Translations under genes and position numbers: made by a program
Shown: positions 1 through 8,795 of the stretch, piece after piece
Position numbering within the stretch: the stretch's first letter is position 1
Layout: each line of letters opens with the position of its first letter
Assembly (NCBI GenBank): GCA_946405575.1
Contig: CAMJHP010000013.1
Location: 1 to 58,526 of the forward strand
Length of the DNA: 58,526 nt
Origin: an uncultured Bacteroidales bacterium
GTDB taxonomy: Bacteria; Bacteroidota; Bacteroidia; Bacteroidales; F082
Direction of reading: 5' to 3'
The notes under the pieces: generated by a model
Database searches by the model: none
What the model was told of the DNA's origin: nothing
Seen by the model: the letters and a program-made list of their open reading frames with translations, nothing else

Positions 1-161
1 TCGCGCTCCAAATAGCGCACTTCAGCCTCGCATTTCGGGCAGGTGCCGAGGCAGTCGCCTTGGTAGGTGCATTCCTCGATGACCAACTTAATATCGTTCT
101 CTGCCGCAATCTGCTTGCGGATTTCCTTAAGGATTTTGCAGGTTTGTTTGCCTCTTGCCAT
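1..161 (-). CDS. Cys-cluster/TonB-C type membrane protein, 5' end only (partial)
   Basis: This is the first ~53 codons of a gene that runs off the left edge of the window. The start is the ATG at 161 (MARGKQTCKILKEIRKQI...). It holds the same four-cysteine cluster (C-x5-C-x3-C-x2-C) as the complete neighbour at 174-1022. The two DNA segments 1-161 and 862-1022 align without gaps over nearly their whole length, with about a dozen differences. It is therefore a recent tandem duplicate. By analogy the missing part should hold a transmembrane helix and a TonB-C-like periplasmic domain. Function is unknown. Confidence 0.8.
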   Translation of the reverse strand, partial: MARGKQTCKILKEIRKQIAAENDIKLVIEECTYQGDCLGTCPKCEAEVRYLER

Positions 162-173
162 AATCTTTGTGTT

Positions 174-1022
174 TTAATGTGTAATCATCGGAAAATGAAG
201 TTTCTGCACGCATTGGCAAGCGAATGGGATTTTCTCTCCCGAGTTCAGTTCCCATAAGGCGGGCTTCCATTCCATGAACTTAAACAGTGCCGCGACTTGG
301 GCATCCAGTTGCTCATTGACACCTTTAATAATATCAATGTGCGACAATTTGCCATTGGGTTCCACAGTGAAGGCCACTTCCATGTCGCCGTAAGCGTTGC
401 CATCGGCATTCTTGCCCAAGTTTTGGGATATAAACTCAAGCATTGATGATTCTCCATAGGGATAATTTGGAGCATAAAACCCTTTGGTATTTTCTTTTAT
501 ATAATCGGTAAGAGAGGTGATGTCAGACGATGTGACATCAAAAGGAAATTCCAAATCAAAACCGACGATAGACAAATCCTTCAAATCAGGAAATGAAAAC
601 AGATCCACCAATTCTGGTTTTGCGAGTAACTCCATAGGCTCGAAATGGTATAAAGGAGAATATGGCATTTTCCCCATCAATTCCGAATCTGACTGCGTTA
701 TCACAGGGACCACATAGCCTTCCAATATAGTCTCAGTATTATTGTTCTGTGAAGGGATTGTATCCGGCGTCTGCGCCAAGGCCACTTGGCTTGCGCCCAA
801 CAAGCCTACGGAAAGGCCCGCAACGACTGCGGCTTTGCCCATGCGCTGGCGTTTCTCCAGCTCGCGCTCCAAATAGCGCACTTCGGCCTCGCACTTCGGG
901 CAGGTGCCTAGGCAGTCACCTTGGTAGGTACATTCCTCGATGACCAGCTTAATATCGTTCTCTTCCGCTATCTGCTTGCGGATTTCCTTCAGGATCTTGC
1001 AGGTTTGTTTGCCTCTTTTCAT
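174..1022 (-). CDS. Membrane-anchored Cys-cluster protein with TonB-C-like domain
   Basis: The product is 282 aa from the ATG at 1022; a longer reading from 1073 would start upstream of the promoter box. Residues 31-44 carry four cysteines (C31, C37, C41, C44), suggesting a small metal-binding knuckle. A charged helix follows at about 47-60. A single hydrophobic segment lies at about 62-84 and ends ALAQ, so it is either a membrane anchor or a cleaved signal. The last ~90 residues resemble the TonB C-terminal domain (V-x-F-x-V-x-x-x-G-K-L, then EWKPA). A role in bridging inner and outer membrane is inferred from the fold only. No ExbB/ExbD genes are nearby. It is a tandem paralogue of the partial gene at 1-161. 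Confidence 0.75.
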   Translation of the reverse strand: MKRGKQTCKILKEIRKQIAEENDIKLVIEECTYQGDCLGTCPKCEAEVRYLERELEKRQRMGKAAVVAGLSVGLLGASQVALAQTPDTIPSQNNNTETILEGYVVPVITQSDSELMGKMPYSPLYHFEPMELLAKPELVDLFSFPDLKDLSIVGFDLEFPFDVTSSDITSLTDYIKENTKGFYAPNYPYGESSMLEFISQNLGKNADGNAYGDMEVAFTVEPNGKLSHIDIIKGVNEQLDAQVAALFKFMEWKPALWELNSGEKIPFACQCVQKLHFPMITH

Positions 1023-1048
1023 ATTTGTATTTTTTTTGTTTAACGCGG

Positions 1049-1056
1049 CAAATATA
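1049..1056 (-). promoter_or_regulatory. -7 promoter box (TATATTTG)
   Basis: On the minus strand this reads TATATTTG, matching the Bacteroidota -7 consensus TAnnTTTG, 27 bp upstream of the ATG at 1022. It supports that start over the longer open frame from 1073. Confidence 0.65.
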
Positions 1057-1176
1057 CGATTTATTATGAACAAACCAATGTTTAAAGTGAATTATCATAA
1101 TTCGAGCACTTCGGCCAACCAAGTCTTAGCAGGCTTTAGAAAGCATATCATTCCAGCAGAGGTCGCTGGATGGCAG

Positions 1177-1334
1177 GGAAATCGAAAATTCGACGTAGTC
1201 AATCTATGCTTTCTGAAGCCGTCCACAATGACTTTTTCTTTTGAACCGCCGTGCATAGATTCCCTCTTCCGCACCTACCTACGTTGGAATGACATGCACG
1301 GCTGACTGGAAATCGAAGATTCGCCGGAGTCAAT
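1177..1334. repeat. Gap 1057-1375: two copies of a 27-bp repeat and a 9-bp inverted repeat
   Basis: No credible gene lies in this gap. A 27-bp word occurs at 1177-1203 and 1308-1334 with three mismatches. A perfect 9-bp inverted repeat, AATCTATGC/GCATAGATT, lies between them at 1201-1209 and 1253-1261. The open frame at 940-1305 on the plus strand runs antisense through the neighbouring gene and is rejected. The arrangement looks like a decayed small repeat element. Confidence 0.5.
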
Positions 1335-1375
1335 GAAATAGGAGGCGCAGCTTTGACAAAGAAAGGCAGGCTCGT

Positions 1376-2011
1376 TCACCTTATTATATATTGAAACTCA
1401 TCAACATCCACCACTCCCATCGCTTTGAGGCGTTCGATACTTTTCGCCACGTCCTCATCCGTGTTGAACTCAGGAATATGCGGCACACGCACCATGATGC
1501 GATTGGGGTCGCCGTGCTTCAGAAGCCATTCCAAATTGGCCAGCACAAGCAAGTTATCCTTGCCCGTATAGCCTTGATAGATTTCAGGATTCATATCCTT
1601 GATGTCAATGATGTAGCCATCCAGAATCGGGTCGATGGCTTGCACATTCTCGAAAGGGACATTAAGACTGGTCTCGACCAAAATCTGCCACTGAAGACCG
1701 CAAAGTTCACGAAACACCTTGATGAACTCCACCTGCAGTAAGGGCTCTCCCCCGCCGAAGGTGACACCGCCATGCGTGGCAAGGAAATACAACTGGTCAA
1801 TCTTCACCTCCTCGAAAAGCGACTCTGGCGTATACTTACGGCCATTGACTATCTCCCAAGAAGCCTTGTTGAGGCAATACTTGCAGCGTAAAGGGCATCC
1901 ACTGAAAGCCACAAGTGTCGTAACGCCTTCGCCGTCCGTCGTCAGTCGGTGACGATTGATGCCGAAAATGAGTGCTGTATTGTAGCCCTCCTTATTCGTA
2001 TTCATCATCAT
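1376..2011 (-). CDS. Radical SAM activating enzyme (PflA-like)
   Basis: The product is about 211 aa from the ATG at 2011. GAGGACA sits just upstream, and the start lies inside the end of the preceding gene (stop at 1992), which suggests translational coupling. C39, C43 and C46 form the CxxxCxxC motif that binds the radical-SAM [4Fe-4S] cluster. A GGGEP motif near residue 95 would contact SAM. Both are features of glycyl-radical-enzyme activases such as PflA and NrdG. It is short and lacks the extra ferredoxin domain of some activases. No glycyl radical enzyme lies in the window, so the partner is unknown. Another short radical SAM role, such as a QueE-like one, cannot be excluded. Confidence 0.75.
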   Translation of the reverse strand: MMMNTNKEGYNTALIFGINRHRLTTDGEGVTTLVAFSGCPLRCKYCLNKASWEIVNGRKYTPESLFEEVKIDQLYFLATHGGVTFGGGEPLLQVEFIKVFRELCGLQWQILVETSLNVPFENVQAIDPILDGYIIDIKDMNPEIYQGYTGKDNLLVLANLEWLLKHGDPNRIMVRVPHIPEFNTDEDVAKSIERLKAMGVVDVDEFQYIIR

Positions 2012-3404
2012 TGTCCTCAGGACGCAACACAAACACTATACCCACTTGCACATTCAATCCGCTCATATTCATCGGTTTGATGAAACCTAATACATTATTG
2101 GTAGTCAGGTAGATGTTACAAGTCTTAAACAATCTACCCGAAATACCCAAACCGATATTGTCATAACTATGAGGCATCATTGTGTAAGTCGCACATACAT
2201 CTAACTTCTCGAAAAAGTTACCATTATATGCCAAAGTCAAAGCTGGACGAAAACCACTATGAAGGAAACAACCCTGCACCTGCGCACTGAAACGATTGTG
2301 GCTGTCGAGGTCATAATTGCCTCGTAGCAAAACATTGGTATTCAGTGCCGTATTGTACTTCTCAAGCGAAGCGAATCCTAAATTGAAATACCGTTGCAAA
2401 GTATCCAAGAATTGCTCTTTATAATATTCATCGCTGCTAATGAGTTGCAATTCATCGACATTCAAGCCATTGAAAAGGAAGTCACCATTGTCATAGAACT
2501 GTCCTACATCATTCACCTCACTCGTCATATTGATGTTGTTCATACCCCAATGGATGAAACCCAAGTCGCGAACAGCAGCCACTGCACTGAATTGGTCGTT
2601 GAAGCGATATTCGGCAGCCAAATCGACTCCGAAACCTGGATTGCGGAACAAGTCTTTCATACTGAACGAGCCATTAGTCATCAACTTGCCTGTTTCATCA
2701 ACATAAATCACATTGGGCAAAGCAGCTTTCATGGCAATGGTTTCCCTCATGCGAAGTGCATATGTTTCAGGATCCGTAAAAAGTTGGGCATCAAAGGCAT
2801 CAGTGGTCACATTGGCAACACCGAAGAGTAACTTGACGCGACCGCCCAACGACAATTGGTTGGTAACGTTCAACTGATACCCCACAGCAAACTCCTGACG
2901 CCCAAGCACATTCACATTCATATCCACCTTTACAGGATTACTCTCTCCGACAAAAGCACTATTGCCGTAACCCAAAAACTTGAACAGCCCATCGTTGAAC
3001 TTTGAATCAGCTTGGACCTTAATGCCATAATTGATAGTAAGCATTCCTTTGTTCAAGCGGCGATAAAGGGTGAAAAGATCCAAGTTCACGTTAAGACCCA
3101 AAAAATTATTTGATTTCAAGCTATTGGCGAACTGCCTCAAATTGATCGTTGCGGGACGGCCTTGAGCATCAAAATCGAACAAGTTGTCATAACGCAAGGT
3201 TGTGTTTTGAACATCAAGACCAGTATTGCCAATGACAAGTGACATAACACTTTCATAAGGCAAGTCAGTGGCAGGATTGGTGTTCATCTGATAAGGATTC
3301 ATCCGCATAAAATCGACAGGTGAAACAGTTTGTGCCTTGACAGAAGAAATGACAAGAGTCAAGAGCAGTATTGTCGCAATCTTATATAACTTATTCATAA
3401 TCAC
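1992..3404 (-). CDS. DUF5723-like outer membrane beta-barrel protein
   Basis: The product is 470 aa with a signal peptide of about 24 residues ending VKAQ. The mature part begins with a conserved NP-rich segment (MRMNPYQMNTNPA). Alternating short hydrophobic strands with aromatic ends follow to the C-terminus, as in outer membrane barrels of Bacteroidota (DUF5723, distantly PorP/SprF-like). It follows the lipoprotein gene at 3411-4934 by 6 bp and overlaps the radical SAM gene, so the three are probably one transcript. Together with the lipoprotein it may form an envelope complex; substrate unknown. Family naming is by appearance, not by search. Confidence 0.65.
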   Translation of the reverse strand: MIMNKLYKIATILLLTLVISSVKAQTVSPVDFMRMNPYQMNTNPATDLPYESVMSLVIGNTGLDVQNTTLRYDNLFDFDAQGRPATINLRQFANSLKSNNFLGLNVNLDLFTLYRRLNKGMLTINYGIKVQADSKFNDGLFKFLGYGNSAFVGESNPVKVDMNVNVLGRQEFAVGYQLNVTNQLSLGGRVKLLFGVANVTTDAFDAQLFTDPETYALRMRETIAMKAALPNVIYVDETGKLMTNGSFSMKDLFRNPGFGVDLAAEYRFNDQFSAVAAVRDLGFIHWGMNNINMTSEVNDVGQFYDNGDFLFNGLNVDELQLISSDEYYKEQFLDTLQRYFNLGFASLEKYNTALNTNVLLRGNYDLDSHNRFSAQVQGCFLHSGFRPALTLAYNGNFFEKLDVCATYTMMPHSYDNIGLGISGRLFKTCNIYLTTNNVLGFIKPMNMSGLNVQVGIVFVLRPEDNDDEYE

Positions 3405-3410
3405 TTGTTT

Positions 3411-4934
3411 TTAAAATTCAACATTTCCATTATACTTCATTTTGGCTTTAAGAAACATATCTAATTTTTGATCGATATTCAATGTCACATCGTGCGCATC
3501 GGTATCTACTTCATACATCATGATGAGACCATCAGCTTGAAAAGCTTTCTGGAGTTTGTCTTCAGTCACCGTAATGCTGACATTTGTCGTTACGGGCTTT
3601 CCATCAAAGGATGCCGAAATCAATTCACCAGTAGTGCTCAAAAGTTCATCCAAGACCACGCCTTGTTTGGAGTCGTACAGATAAAACTTCCCATTCAAAT
3701 TCAAAGGTAGTGTAGAGTTGAAAACCATCTCCAAGGTGAGTTCCTCTATCATTTCAGGACTTTCCACCTCAGAAAGATCCATTTCAACCGTATCAATATA
3801 CTTCACATCATCAATTTTGAAACTGAAAGGAATATCAACATCCAGTGCTATATCGATCGAGCTTGTATCAGTCAAGATAATTTGCTCTTCTTCTGGATTG
3901 AAAACCAAATCCGCTGAAAGGTACATACCAAGAGAGTTCGAATTCACATTCGCATTCAACTTATGATGTAAGGCCTCGATATAATTCGACGGAGAACTTT
4001 GAAGTTCAGCCTCAATCGGCATAGGGTCAAAAAACGAATAATGTCCTGACCCAGCGCTCAAAATCCAAGCAGTGTCAACCTTCAAGTCAGCAGCCAGCCC
4101 AAAACTGTTCCGTTCAAGCAATGTCACATCGATTCCGTTCAGTTCCAACGAACCACTGACATTCTCATTGAACAACGCAAATGTTGTGTCCAAATTAAAT
4201 CTGAGCTCAAACTCTTTCATGCTTCCAATCATTTCCTGAATGTCGATATCGGTAGCAGCCAAATGGATGCCAAAATCAAATTCCGAAACTGTAGTATTAT
4301 CAATGGAAACCCGTATTTCATAGCTAAAGACCAAAGCGTGCGTTTCACCCGATTCGAATCCAAAATGCAAGCCTGCCAAATCTATGTCTTTGGGACTTGA
4401 AACATCAGTGATGAAAACCTCAAACGGGTCTCCGTTCTCATCCTTGATTTCACTGGAACGAATGAGTATCGAATTGATGTGCGCCACATTAGTTTCAATG
4501 CCAAAACTCAAAATGCCTGAACGCATTTTACCTCTATCCAAAGTAACGTAATCCGATTCCAATATCACCGTATCGTTGAACTTTATTAAAGTATCAATCG
4601 GTTCTGGAATAGTGAAGGGGTACGGGTTATCAATGGAAAAATGCTCATCTAAAGTGAAGCCTTTAAACTTCATGAAATCACTTCCTTTTAGGACATCGTC
4701 CTGACCATAGTTATACTCAAAACGCAATCCACCATCTTCATCAAACGTAATGATAGTATCTATTTGGAAACTCTTCATCAAATCCCCAATGGAATAAGAG
4801 GCTTTCAATAACGGCAATTGGCATCCACCCTCGATTTGCATGCCTTGAATCTGGCTCGTGTCATAATGTTCTTTCTTGCATGAACAAAAGAGTAACGTAC
4901 TCAACAACAGAAGTAATAATCCTTTGGTTTTCAT
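3411..4934 (-). CDS. Large lipoprotein of unknown function
   Basis: The product is 507 aa. The N-terminus is a hydrophobic stretch of leucines followed by a lipobox-like FCSC and then KK, typical of lipoprotein signal peptidase II cleavage. The mature protein is acidic and rich in beta strands with several internally similar strand patterns (repeated DIDI/DTSSIDIALDVDIP-like stretches), suggesting repeated beta-sandwich modules. No enzymatic motif is seen. It lies between hutI (26 bp upstream) and the barrel gene (6 bp downstream). The close packing suggests it works with the barrel protein at the outer membrane. Function not recognised. Confidence 0.65.
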   Translation of the reverse strand: MKTKGLLLLLLSTLLFCSCKKEHYDTSQIQGMQIEGGCQLPLLKASYSIGDLMKSFQIDTIITFDEDGGLRFEYNYGQDDVLKGSDFMKFKGFTLDEHFSIDNPYPFTIPEPIDTLIKFNDTVILESDYVTLDRGKMRSGILSFGIETNVAHINSILIRSSEIKDENGDPFEVFITDVSSPKDIDLAGLHFGFESGETHALVFSYEIRVSIDNTTVSEFDFGIHLAATDIDIQEMIGSMKEFELRFNLDTTFALFNENVSGSLELNGIDVTLLERNSFGLAADLKVDTAWILSAGSGHYSFFDPMPIEAELQSSPSNYIEALHHKLNANVNSNSLGMYLSADLVFNPEEEQIILTDTSSIDIALDVDIPFSFKIDDVKYIDTVEMDLSEVESPEMIEELTLEMVFNSTLPLNLNGKFYLYDSKQGVVLDELLSTTGELISASFDGKPVTTNVSITVTEDKLQKAFQADGLIMMYEVDTDAHDVTLNIDQKLDMFLKAKMKYNGNVEF

Positions 4935-4960
4935 AATAATACGATTTTATATTATCTCTT

Positions 4961-6202
4961 TCAAATCATTTTTCCATTCAGAATCATCTTGGCCACCTTA
5001 TTGGCACCGTAGTAATATGGCATAAATTCCAGTTGGGTCATCGGCTGAGTAATGATGAGGTTGGCAAGCTTGCCTTTCGTGATGCTGCCCACTTCATCAC
5101 TCACACCCATGGCGTATGCGGTGTTCAAGGTAGTCGCATTCAACGCCTCTTCGGGTGTCAAGCGGTAGCGAATGCAAGCCATCGAAAGGATGAGTTGCAT
5201 ATTACCCGAAGGTGAAGTTCCAGGGTTGAAGTCGGAGGCCATTGCCACAGGCAGGCCCGAGTCAATCATTTTGCGTGCCGGCGAGAGCGGCAGGTTGAGG
5301 AAAAAGGCGCAGCCCGGCAGGACGGTCGGCATGGTCTCAGTGTCTTTCAGACACTCAATCTCTGCGTCGCCCATCTGTTCAAGATGGTCGACGGAGATGG
5401 CACCATACTTCACGCCCACCTGCACACCGCCAGAAATGGCCATCTCGTTGGCATGGATCTTCGGCCTCATACCGTATTTGATACCCGCCATAAGGATGCG
5501 TTCAGTGTCCTCAACAGTGAAGAAGCCTTGGTCGCAAAACACATCGATGAAGTCGGCCAAGTCCTCGGCGGCCACCAGTGGAATCATCTCGTTAATGACC
5601 AAATCGACGTAATCCTCCTGATGCCCACGATACTCCATCGGGATGCCATGCGCTCCGAGGAAATTCGACTTGATTGTCAAGGGCGAGCTTTCTTTCAGGC
5701 GGCGGATGACGCGGAGGAGCTTCAGTTCGCTCTCCGTAGTAAGGCCGTAGCCACTCTTGATTTCGATGGCACCAGTGCCCATACGCATCACTTCGTCGAG
5801 GCGTTGCTGGGCCATATCGTAGAGTTCGTCCTCCGATGCAGCAGCAGTCGCCTTGGCCGAGTTGAGAATGCCTCCTCCCCTCTTGGCGATTTCCTCGTAA
5901 CTGAGGCCACGGATCTTGTCCACGAACTCCAGTTCGCGCGAGTTGGCATAAACCAAATGCGTGTGCGAGTCGCAGAAAGCGGGCATCACGACACTGCCTT
6001 TCACATCGTGAATGCGATGGTTTTCAGCGAGGTATTTACGGCAAGCCTCCGAATCCATCGGGCCATAATCCTCAATTTTCTTACCTCTAATATATAGGAA
6101 TGCATCCTTGATTCTTCCCGTTTCGGCCATTTCGGAACCGCGTTTCAACAAACGACCTTGCTCCTCAACGCCAACGAGTTCTTTGATATTAACGATTAAC
6201 AT
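4961..6202 (-). CDS. hutI: Imidazolonepropionase
   Basis: The product is 413 aa, the usual length for the family. It hydrolyses imidazolone-5-propionate to N-formimino-glutamate, the third step of histidine breakdown. HTH at residues 80-82 (in FCDSHTHLVYAN) gives the first metal ligands. HANEM, VDHLEQM and ASDFNPG further on give the remaining metal and substrate contacts of the amidohydrolase fold. The start is the ATG at 6202; an open frame extends to 6337 but begins upstream of the promoter box at 6219-6226. No other hut gene is in the window, so the pathway must be completed elsewhere. It may be co-transcribed with the lipoprotein gene downstream. Confidence 0.92.
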   Translation of the reverse strand: MLIVNIKELVGVEEQGRLLKRGSEMAETGRIKDAFLYIRGKKIEDYGPMDSEACRKYLAENHRIHDVKGSVVMPAFCDSHTHLVYANSRELEFVDKIRGLSYEEIAKRGGGILNSAKATAAASEDELYDMAQQRLDEVMRMGTGAIEIKSGYGLTTESELKLLRVIRRLKESSPLTIKSNFLGAHGIPMEYRGHQEDYVDLVINEMIPLVAAEDLADFIDVFCDQGFFTVEDTERILMAGIKYGMRPKIHANEMAISGGVQVGVKYGAISVDHLEQMGDAEIECLKDTETMPTVLPGCAFFLNLPLSPARKMIDSGLPVAMASDFNPGTSPSGNMQLILSMACIRYRLTPEEALNATTLNTAYAMGVSDEVGSITKGKLANLIITQPMTQLEFMPYYYGANKVAKMILNGKMI

Positions 6203-6218
6203 AAATGATAATTTTCGG

Positions 6219-6226
6219 CAAAGATA
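6219..6226 (-). promoter_or_regulatory. -7 promoter box for hutI (TATCTTTG)
   Basis: The minus strand reads TATCTTTG, 17 bp upstream of the hutI ATG, with a TTG about 21 bp further upstream as a possible -33 element. Confidence 0.65.
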
Positions 6227-6388
6227 CAACAATTCGCTGGATATAAACAAGGAATTTAGCACATCATTTTTCCCGAACCATCCAACCTTGTAGAGACACA
6301 ATTTATCGCGTCTCCCGCGACACAAAAAAAAACGCATTTCCCGTTGAATCCGAGATGCAACGAGCCAGAGTCTCTCGAAAAGAACGCA

Positions 6389-6458
6389 GCGAAAAAATTA
6401 CCGGACGGGGGCTTCCGTGTACGCTACCGCGTACGCCCCCGCCCGATAACTTTTTCGC
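6389..6458 (-). terminator. Long GC-rich hairpin terminator
   Basis: The arms 6389-6412 and 6435-6458 pair almost throughout (GCGAAAAA...GGGGGC with GCCCCC...TTTTTCGC, few mismatches). A second inner hairpin, GTACGC/GCGTAC, fills the loop. On the minus strand the GC core is followed by a run of T, so it should terminate the lipoprotein gene ending at 6490. The rest of the 6203-6489 gap holds only a degenerate copy of the GTAGAGAC...GTCTC palindrome near 6289-6314. Confidence 0.6.
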
Positions 6459-6489
6459 CCCTGCCCGTTGCCCATGGACGGAACAAGGG

Positions 6490-7530
6490 TTAGTTCTCGA
6501 GAACGGGCCGCACCGAAAAGCCGTAGTAGCGGAAGTAGTCGCCGCTCACGTTGGGGCCGCCCGAATAGAAGTTGAGGCCCCACGCGCCGTTCGGGCTGTC
6601 CGTGCCGAGCGAACTCGACCAGTAGCGGCCGTACGAGCCAGCGCCGTAGAGCTCACCGACCCAACGGCTGCCCGCAGCGGGCAGGAAGAGACTGTTGCCG
6701 TTGCTCGCGGTGAAGAGCCTGCCGTTCACACCATTCTGGGTAGTCCAGGTCCTGGTCGTGTTGTTGTAGAGTTCCTGCCATTCCTCCTTGGTGGGCATAC
6801 GCCAGCCGTTTCCCCAGTTGGCCGTGGCCGCGTCGTCACTTGGCTGTAAGATGGTCAAGTTGTCCGTGAAGCCATTGTAGCCATAATCGGAGTAGTTACA
6901 ATACTTGGTTAACTTGTTGTAATCGACATCGCACCACTTGTAGGTGCTCCAATTGTAAGTGTCCTTCGGAGTGGTTTCTCCCCAAGCGAAATAGTCGCCG
7001 TAGTCTTCGGGGGTATCGGCTCCCACGTTGCAGGTGGCCCATAGGGTACCACTCGGCAGGCCGAGGTCAACGTAGGCGTGGCTGCCCCAGCCGCCACCGC
7101 CTCCGCCACTGTTGCTCTCGGTGGTGAAGCTCTTGTCTTCACCGTAGTATAACTCTAAGCCACGAAGGGCATAGGCACGGACGTGGTACGTCGTTCCCGG
7201 CTCAAGACCAGTAACGGTGCAGACGTATGGCTCGCTCCAGTTCGTGGTGGAAAGATGGTAACCTTCTGCCGTGGGGTTGCGCTCCTTGCTCCAGCACACG
7301 CCAAACTCGCTCAACGAGAGGCCTTGCGTCACAATCGCGTCACCACCGCACTTCGCGGTAGTTTGGGTGATGTCCTGCGGTGTGTAGGTGGTCACGCGAA
7401 CGTCGCTGTTGCCGTTCCAACCACCCGAGCCATTACCAGAATCATCGTCATCTGGTTTGTTGCAACCTGTGGCACAAATCACCGCAACCGATAGCATTAA
7501 GGCTGCTAAAGCCTTTGTCGCTTTTCTCAT
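6490..7530 (-). CDS. FISUMP-like surface lipoprotein with fibronectin III-like domain
   Basis: The product is 346 aa. The signal peptide ends in a lipobox (VICATGC) followed by an acidic stretch of four Asp, a pattern that can send lipoproteins to the cell surface in Bacteroidota. A fibronectin III-like domain follows (about 50-140; FGVCWSKERNPT, then LEPGTTYHVRAYA). A Gly/Ser linker leads to a C-terminal module starting YVDLGLPSGTLWATCNVGA and ending YGFSVRPV, the pattern of Bacteroides and Fibrobacter major paralogous (FISUMP-type) proteins. The start is the ATG at 7530; the longer open frame to 7752 crosses the promoter. It is probably an adhesin or surface protein; ligand unknown. Confidence 0.75.
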   Translation of the reverse strand: MRKATKALAALMLSVAVICATGCNKPDDDDSGNGSGGWNGNSDVRVTTYTPQDITQTTAKCGGDAIVTQGLSLSEFGVCWSKERNPTAEGYHLSTTNWSEPYVCTVTGLEPGTTYHVRAYALRGLELYYGEDKSFTTESNSGGGGGGWGSHAYVDLGLPSGTLWATCNVGADTPEDYGDYFAWGETTPKDTYNWSTYKWCDVDYNKLTKYCNYSDYGYNGFTDNLTILQPSDDAATANWGNGWRMPTKEEWQELYNNTTRTWTTQNGVNGRLFTASNGNSLFLPAAGSRWVGELYGAGSYGRYWSSSLGTDSPNGAWGLNFYSGGPNVSGDYFRYYGFSVRPVLEN

Positions 7531-7569
7531 ATCATTAAGCTTTAATCGTTGGTTCTTCCTAGTTGCCGA

Positions 7570-7577
7570 CAAAAGTA
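7570..7577 (-). promoter_or_regulatory. -7 promoter box (TACTTTTG)
   Basis: The minus strand reads TACTTTTG, 40 bp upstream of the lipoprotein ATG at 7530. It lies back to back with the plus-strand promoter at 7629-7636. Confidence 0.6.
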
Positions 7578-7628
7578 GGAAAAAACAGATAATGCAAACG
7601 ATTTTGAACAAAATTTCAAAACTTTGTG

Positions 7629-7636
7629 TATCTTTG
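7629..7636 (+). promoter_or_regulatory. -7 promoter box (TATCTTTG)
   Basis: TATCTTTG lies 23 bp upstream of the thioredoxin ATG at 7660. A TTTG at 7603-7606 is a possible -33 element, although the 22-bp spacing is longer than usual. Confidence 0.65.
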
Positions 7637-7659
7637 CAGTCATCAACCTTTGAATCACT

Positions 7660-8097
7660 ATGAAAAAAACTATCCTCATTGCCTTGGCCATCCTTGCGAC
7701 CGCCATATCGGCCAACGCCCAAGAAAAGAAAGAAGAGACTAAAGTCAAGCAACTGACTTATAACGAGTTCCTCAAGAAGGTCTGGAACTTGGAAAACAAT
7801 CCGAACACCTTTATATATAAAGGCAAATTGCCAGCCGTCATCGATTTCTATGCCGATTGGTGTGGTCCTTGCCGCCGTGTGGCACCCATTATGGAAAAAC
7901 TAGCGGAGGAATATGATGGTAAGTTGCTCGTCTACAAAGTCAACGTTGACCAAGAAAAGGACCTCTCCACCGCATTCCAAGTGAAGAGCATCCCTATGGT
8001 GCTGTTCATCCCATTGGAAGGTCAGCCGATGATGCAAGTAGGTGCCCTGCCCGAAGAAGGTTACAGGAAAGTCATTGAGGAGCATCTTATTAAGTAG
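7660..8097 (+). CDS. Periplasmic thioredoxin
   Basis: The product is 145 aa with a cleavable signal peptide of 20 residues (ending SANA-QE). A thioredoxin fold follows, with the classic active site WCGPC at residues 67-71 and the cis-proline motif SIPMV later. The intact WCGPC argues for a disulfide reductase or oxidoreductase acting in the periplasm, not a degenerate thioredoxin-like domain. It is a single-gene unit with its own promoter, divergent from the FISUMP-like lipoprotein. Confidence 0.85.
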   Translation: MKKTILIALAILATAISANAQEKKEETKVKQLTYNEFLKKVWNLENNPNTFIYKGKLPAVIDFYADWCGPCRRVAPIMEKLAEEYDGKLLVYKVNVDQEKDLSTAFQVKSIPMVLFIPLEGQPMMQVGALPEEGYRKVIEEHLIK

Positions 8098-8181
8098 GAT
8101 TCATTATTCCAAGATTTTACAACTTCTAAATTCAGAATTGCCAAGGCAGTTTTGAAATACCAATTGTGAAGGATTCTAGAT

Positions 8182-8787
8182 TTGGCTATTTTTTGCACGG
8201 CATATTTCCCCAGCATCAGCTATATGGCGCGTTTTCTGAAAGAAGACGCGCCCGTCATTGAGATATGGGAGACCTATCACAAACAGACCTATCGCAACCG
8301 CTGCCGTGTGATGACGGCAAATGGTGTGGAAAGCCTCAGTGTGCCTGTCGTGAAAGTGAACGGCAACCACACTATGACCAAGGATATAGCTATCAGTCCC
8401 ATCGAGCCTTGGCAACACATTCACAGCCGCTGCCTTGAGTCGGCTTACAAGGCTTCACCTTATTTCGACCATTATTACGATTATCTGATGCCTATTTTTG
8501 AAGGCTCTTTTGAAAGGCTCACCGAATTGAACGATGCGGCTTTGACTGCCGTGATGAAAATGTTGAAAGTCAAGAAGGAAATCGTTCACACGACAGACTA
8601 TGTACATGAGGTGGATTGTGATTTGCGTGAGGCTTTTAGTCCTAAGAAACAAGTCGATGTCAGACTCTTCCCTGCTTATTACCAAGTTTTCAGCGAGAAA
8701 TATCATTTTATGCCTGATTTGAGCATTTTGGACTTGGTTTTCAATGAAGGGCCGGAGGCAACATCCTATTTGAAACGAATTCTTTGA
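8182..8787 (+). CDS. WbqC-like family protein
   Basis: The product is 201 aa if started at the TTG at 8182, with AAGGA 8 bp upstream. The next ATG, at 8224, would remove 14 residues (AYFPSISYMARFL region) that belong to the conserved family N-terminus. The sequence fits the WbqC-like family: early YFPSISY, QTYRNRCRV, SVPV followed by a Lys/Asn stretch, and PWQHIHSRCLESAYKASPYF with a downstream DLS. Family members occur in polysaccharide and surface-sugar loci, but the activity is not settled. No sugar cluster is adjacent here. Confidence 0.7.
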   Translation: MAIFCTAYFPSISYMARFLKEDAPVIEIWETYHKQTYRNRCRVMTANGVESLSVPVVKVNGNHTMTKDIAISPIEPWQHIHSRCLESAYKASPYFDHYYDYLMPIFEGSFERLTELNDAALTAVMKMLKVKKEIVHTTDYVHEVDCDLREAFSPKKQVDVRLFPAYYQVFSEKYHFMPDLSILDLVFNEGPEATSYLKRIL

Positions 8788-8795
8788 TTACGGAA

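Noticed and set aside
6355..6849. Plus-strand 164-aa open frame across the terminator and lipoprotein end
   Set aside because: Half lies in the terminator hairpin, half antisense to the FISUMP domain; Arg/Ala/Val-rich without a family.
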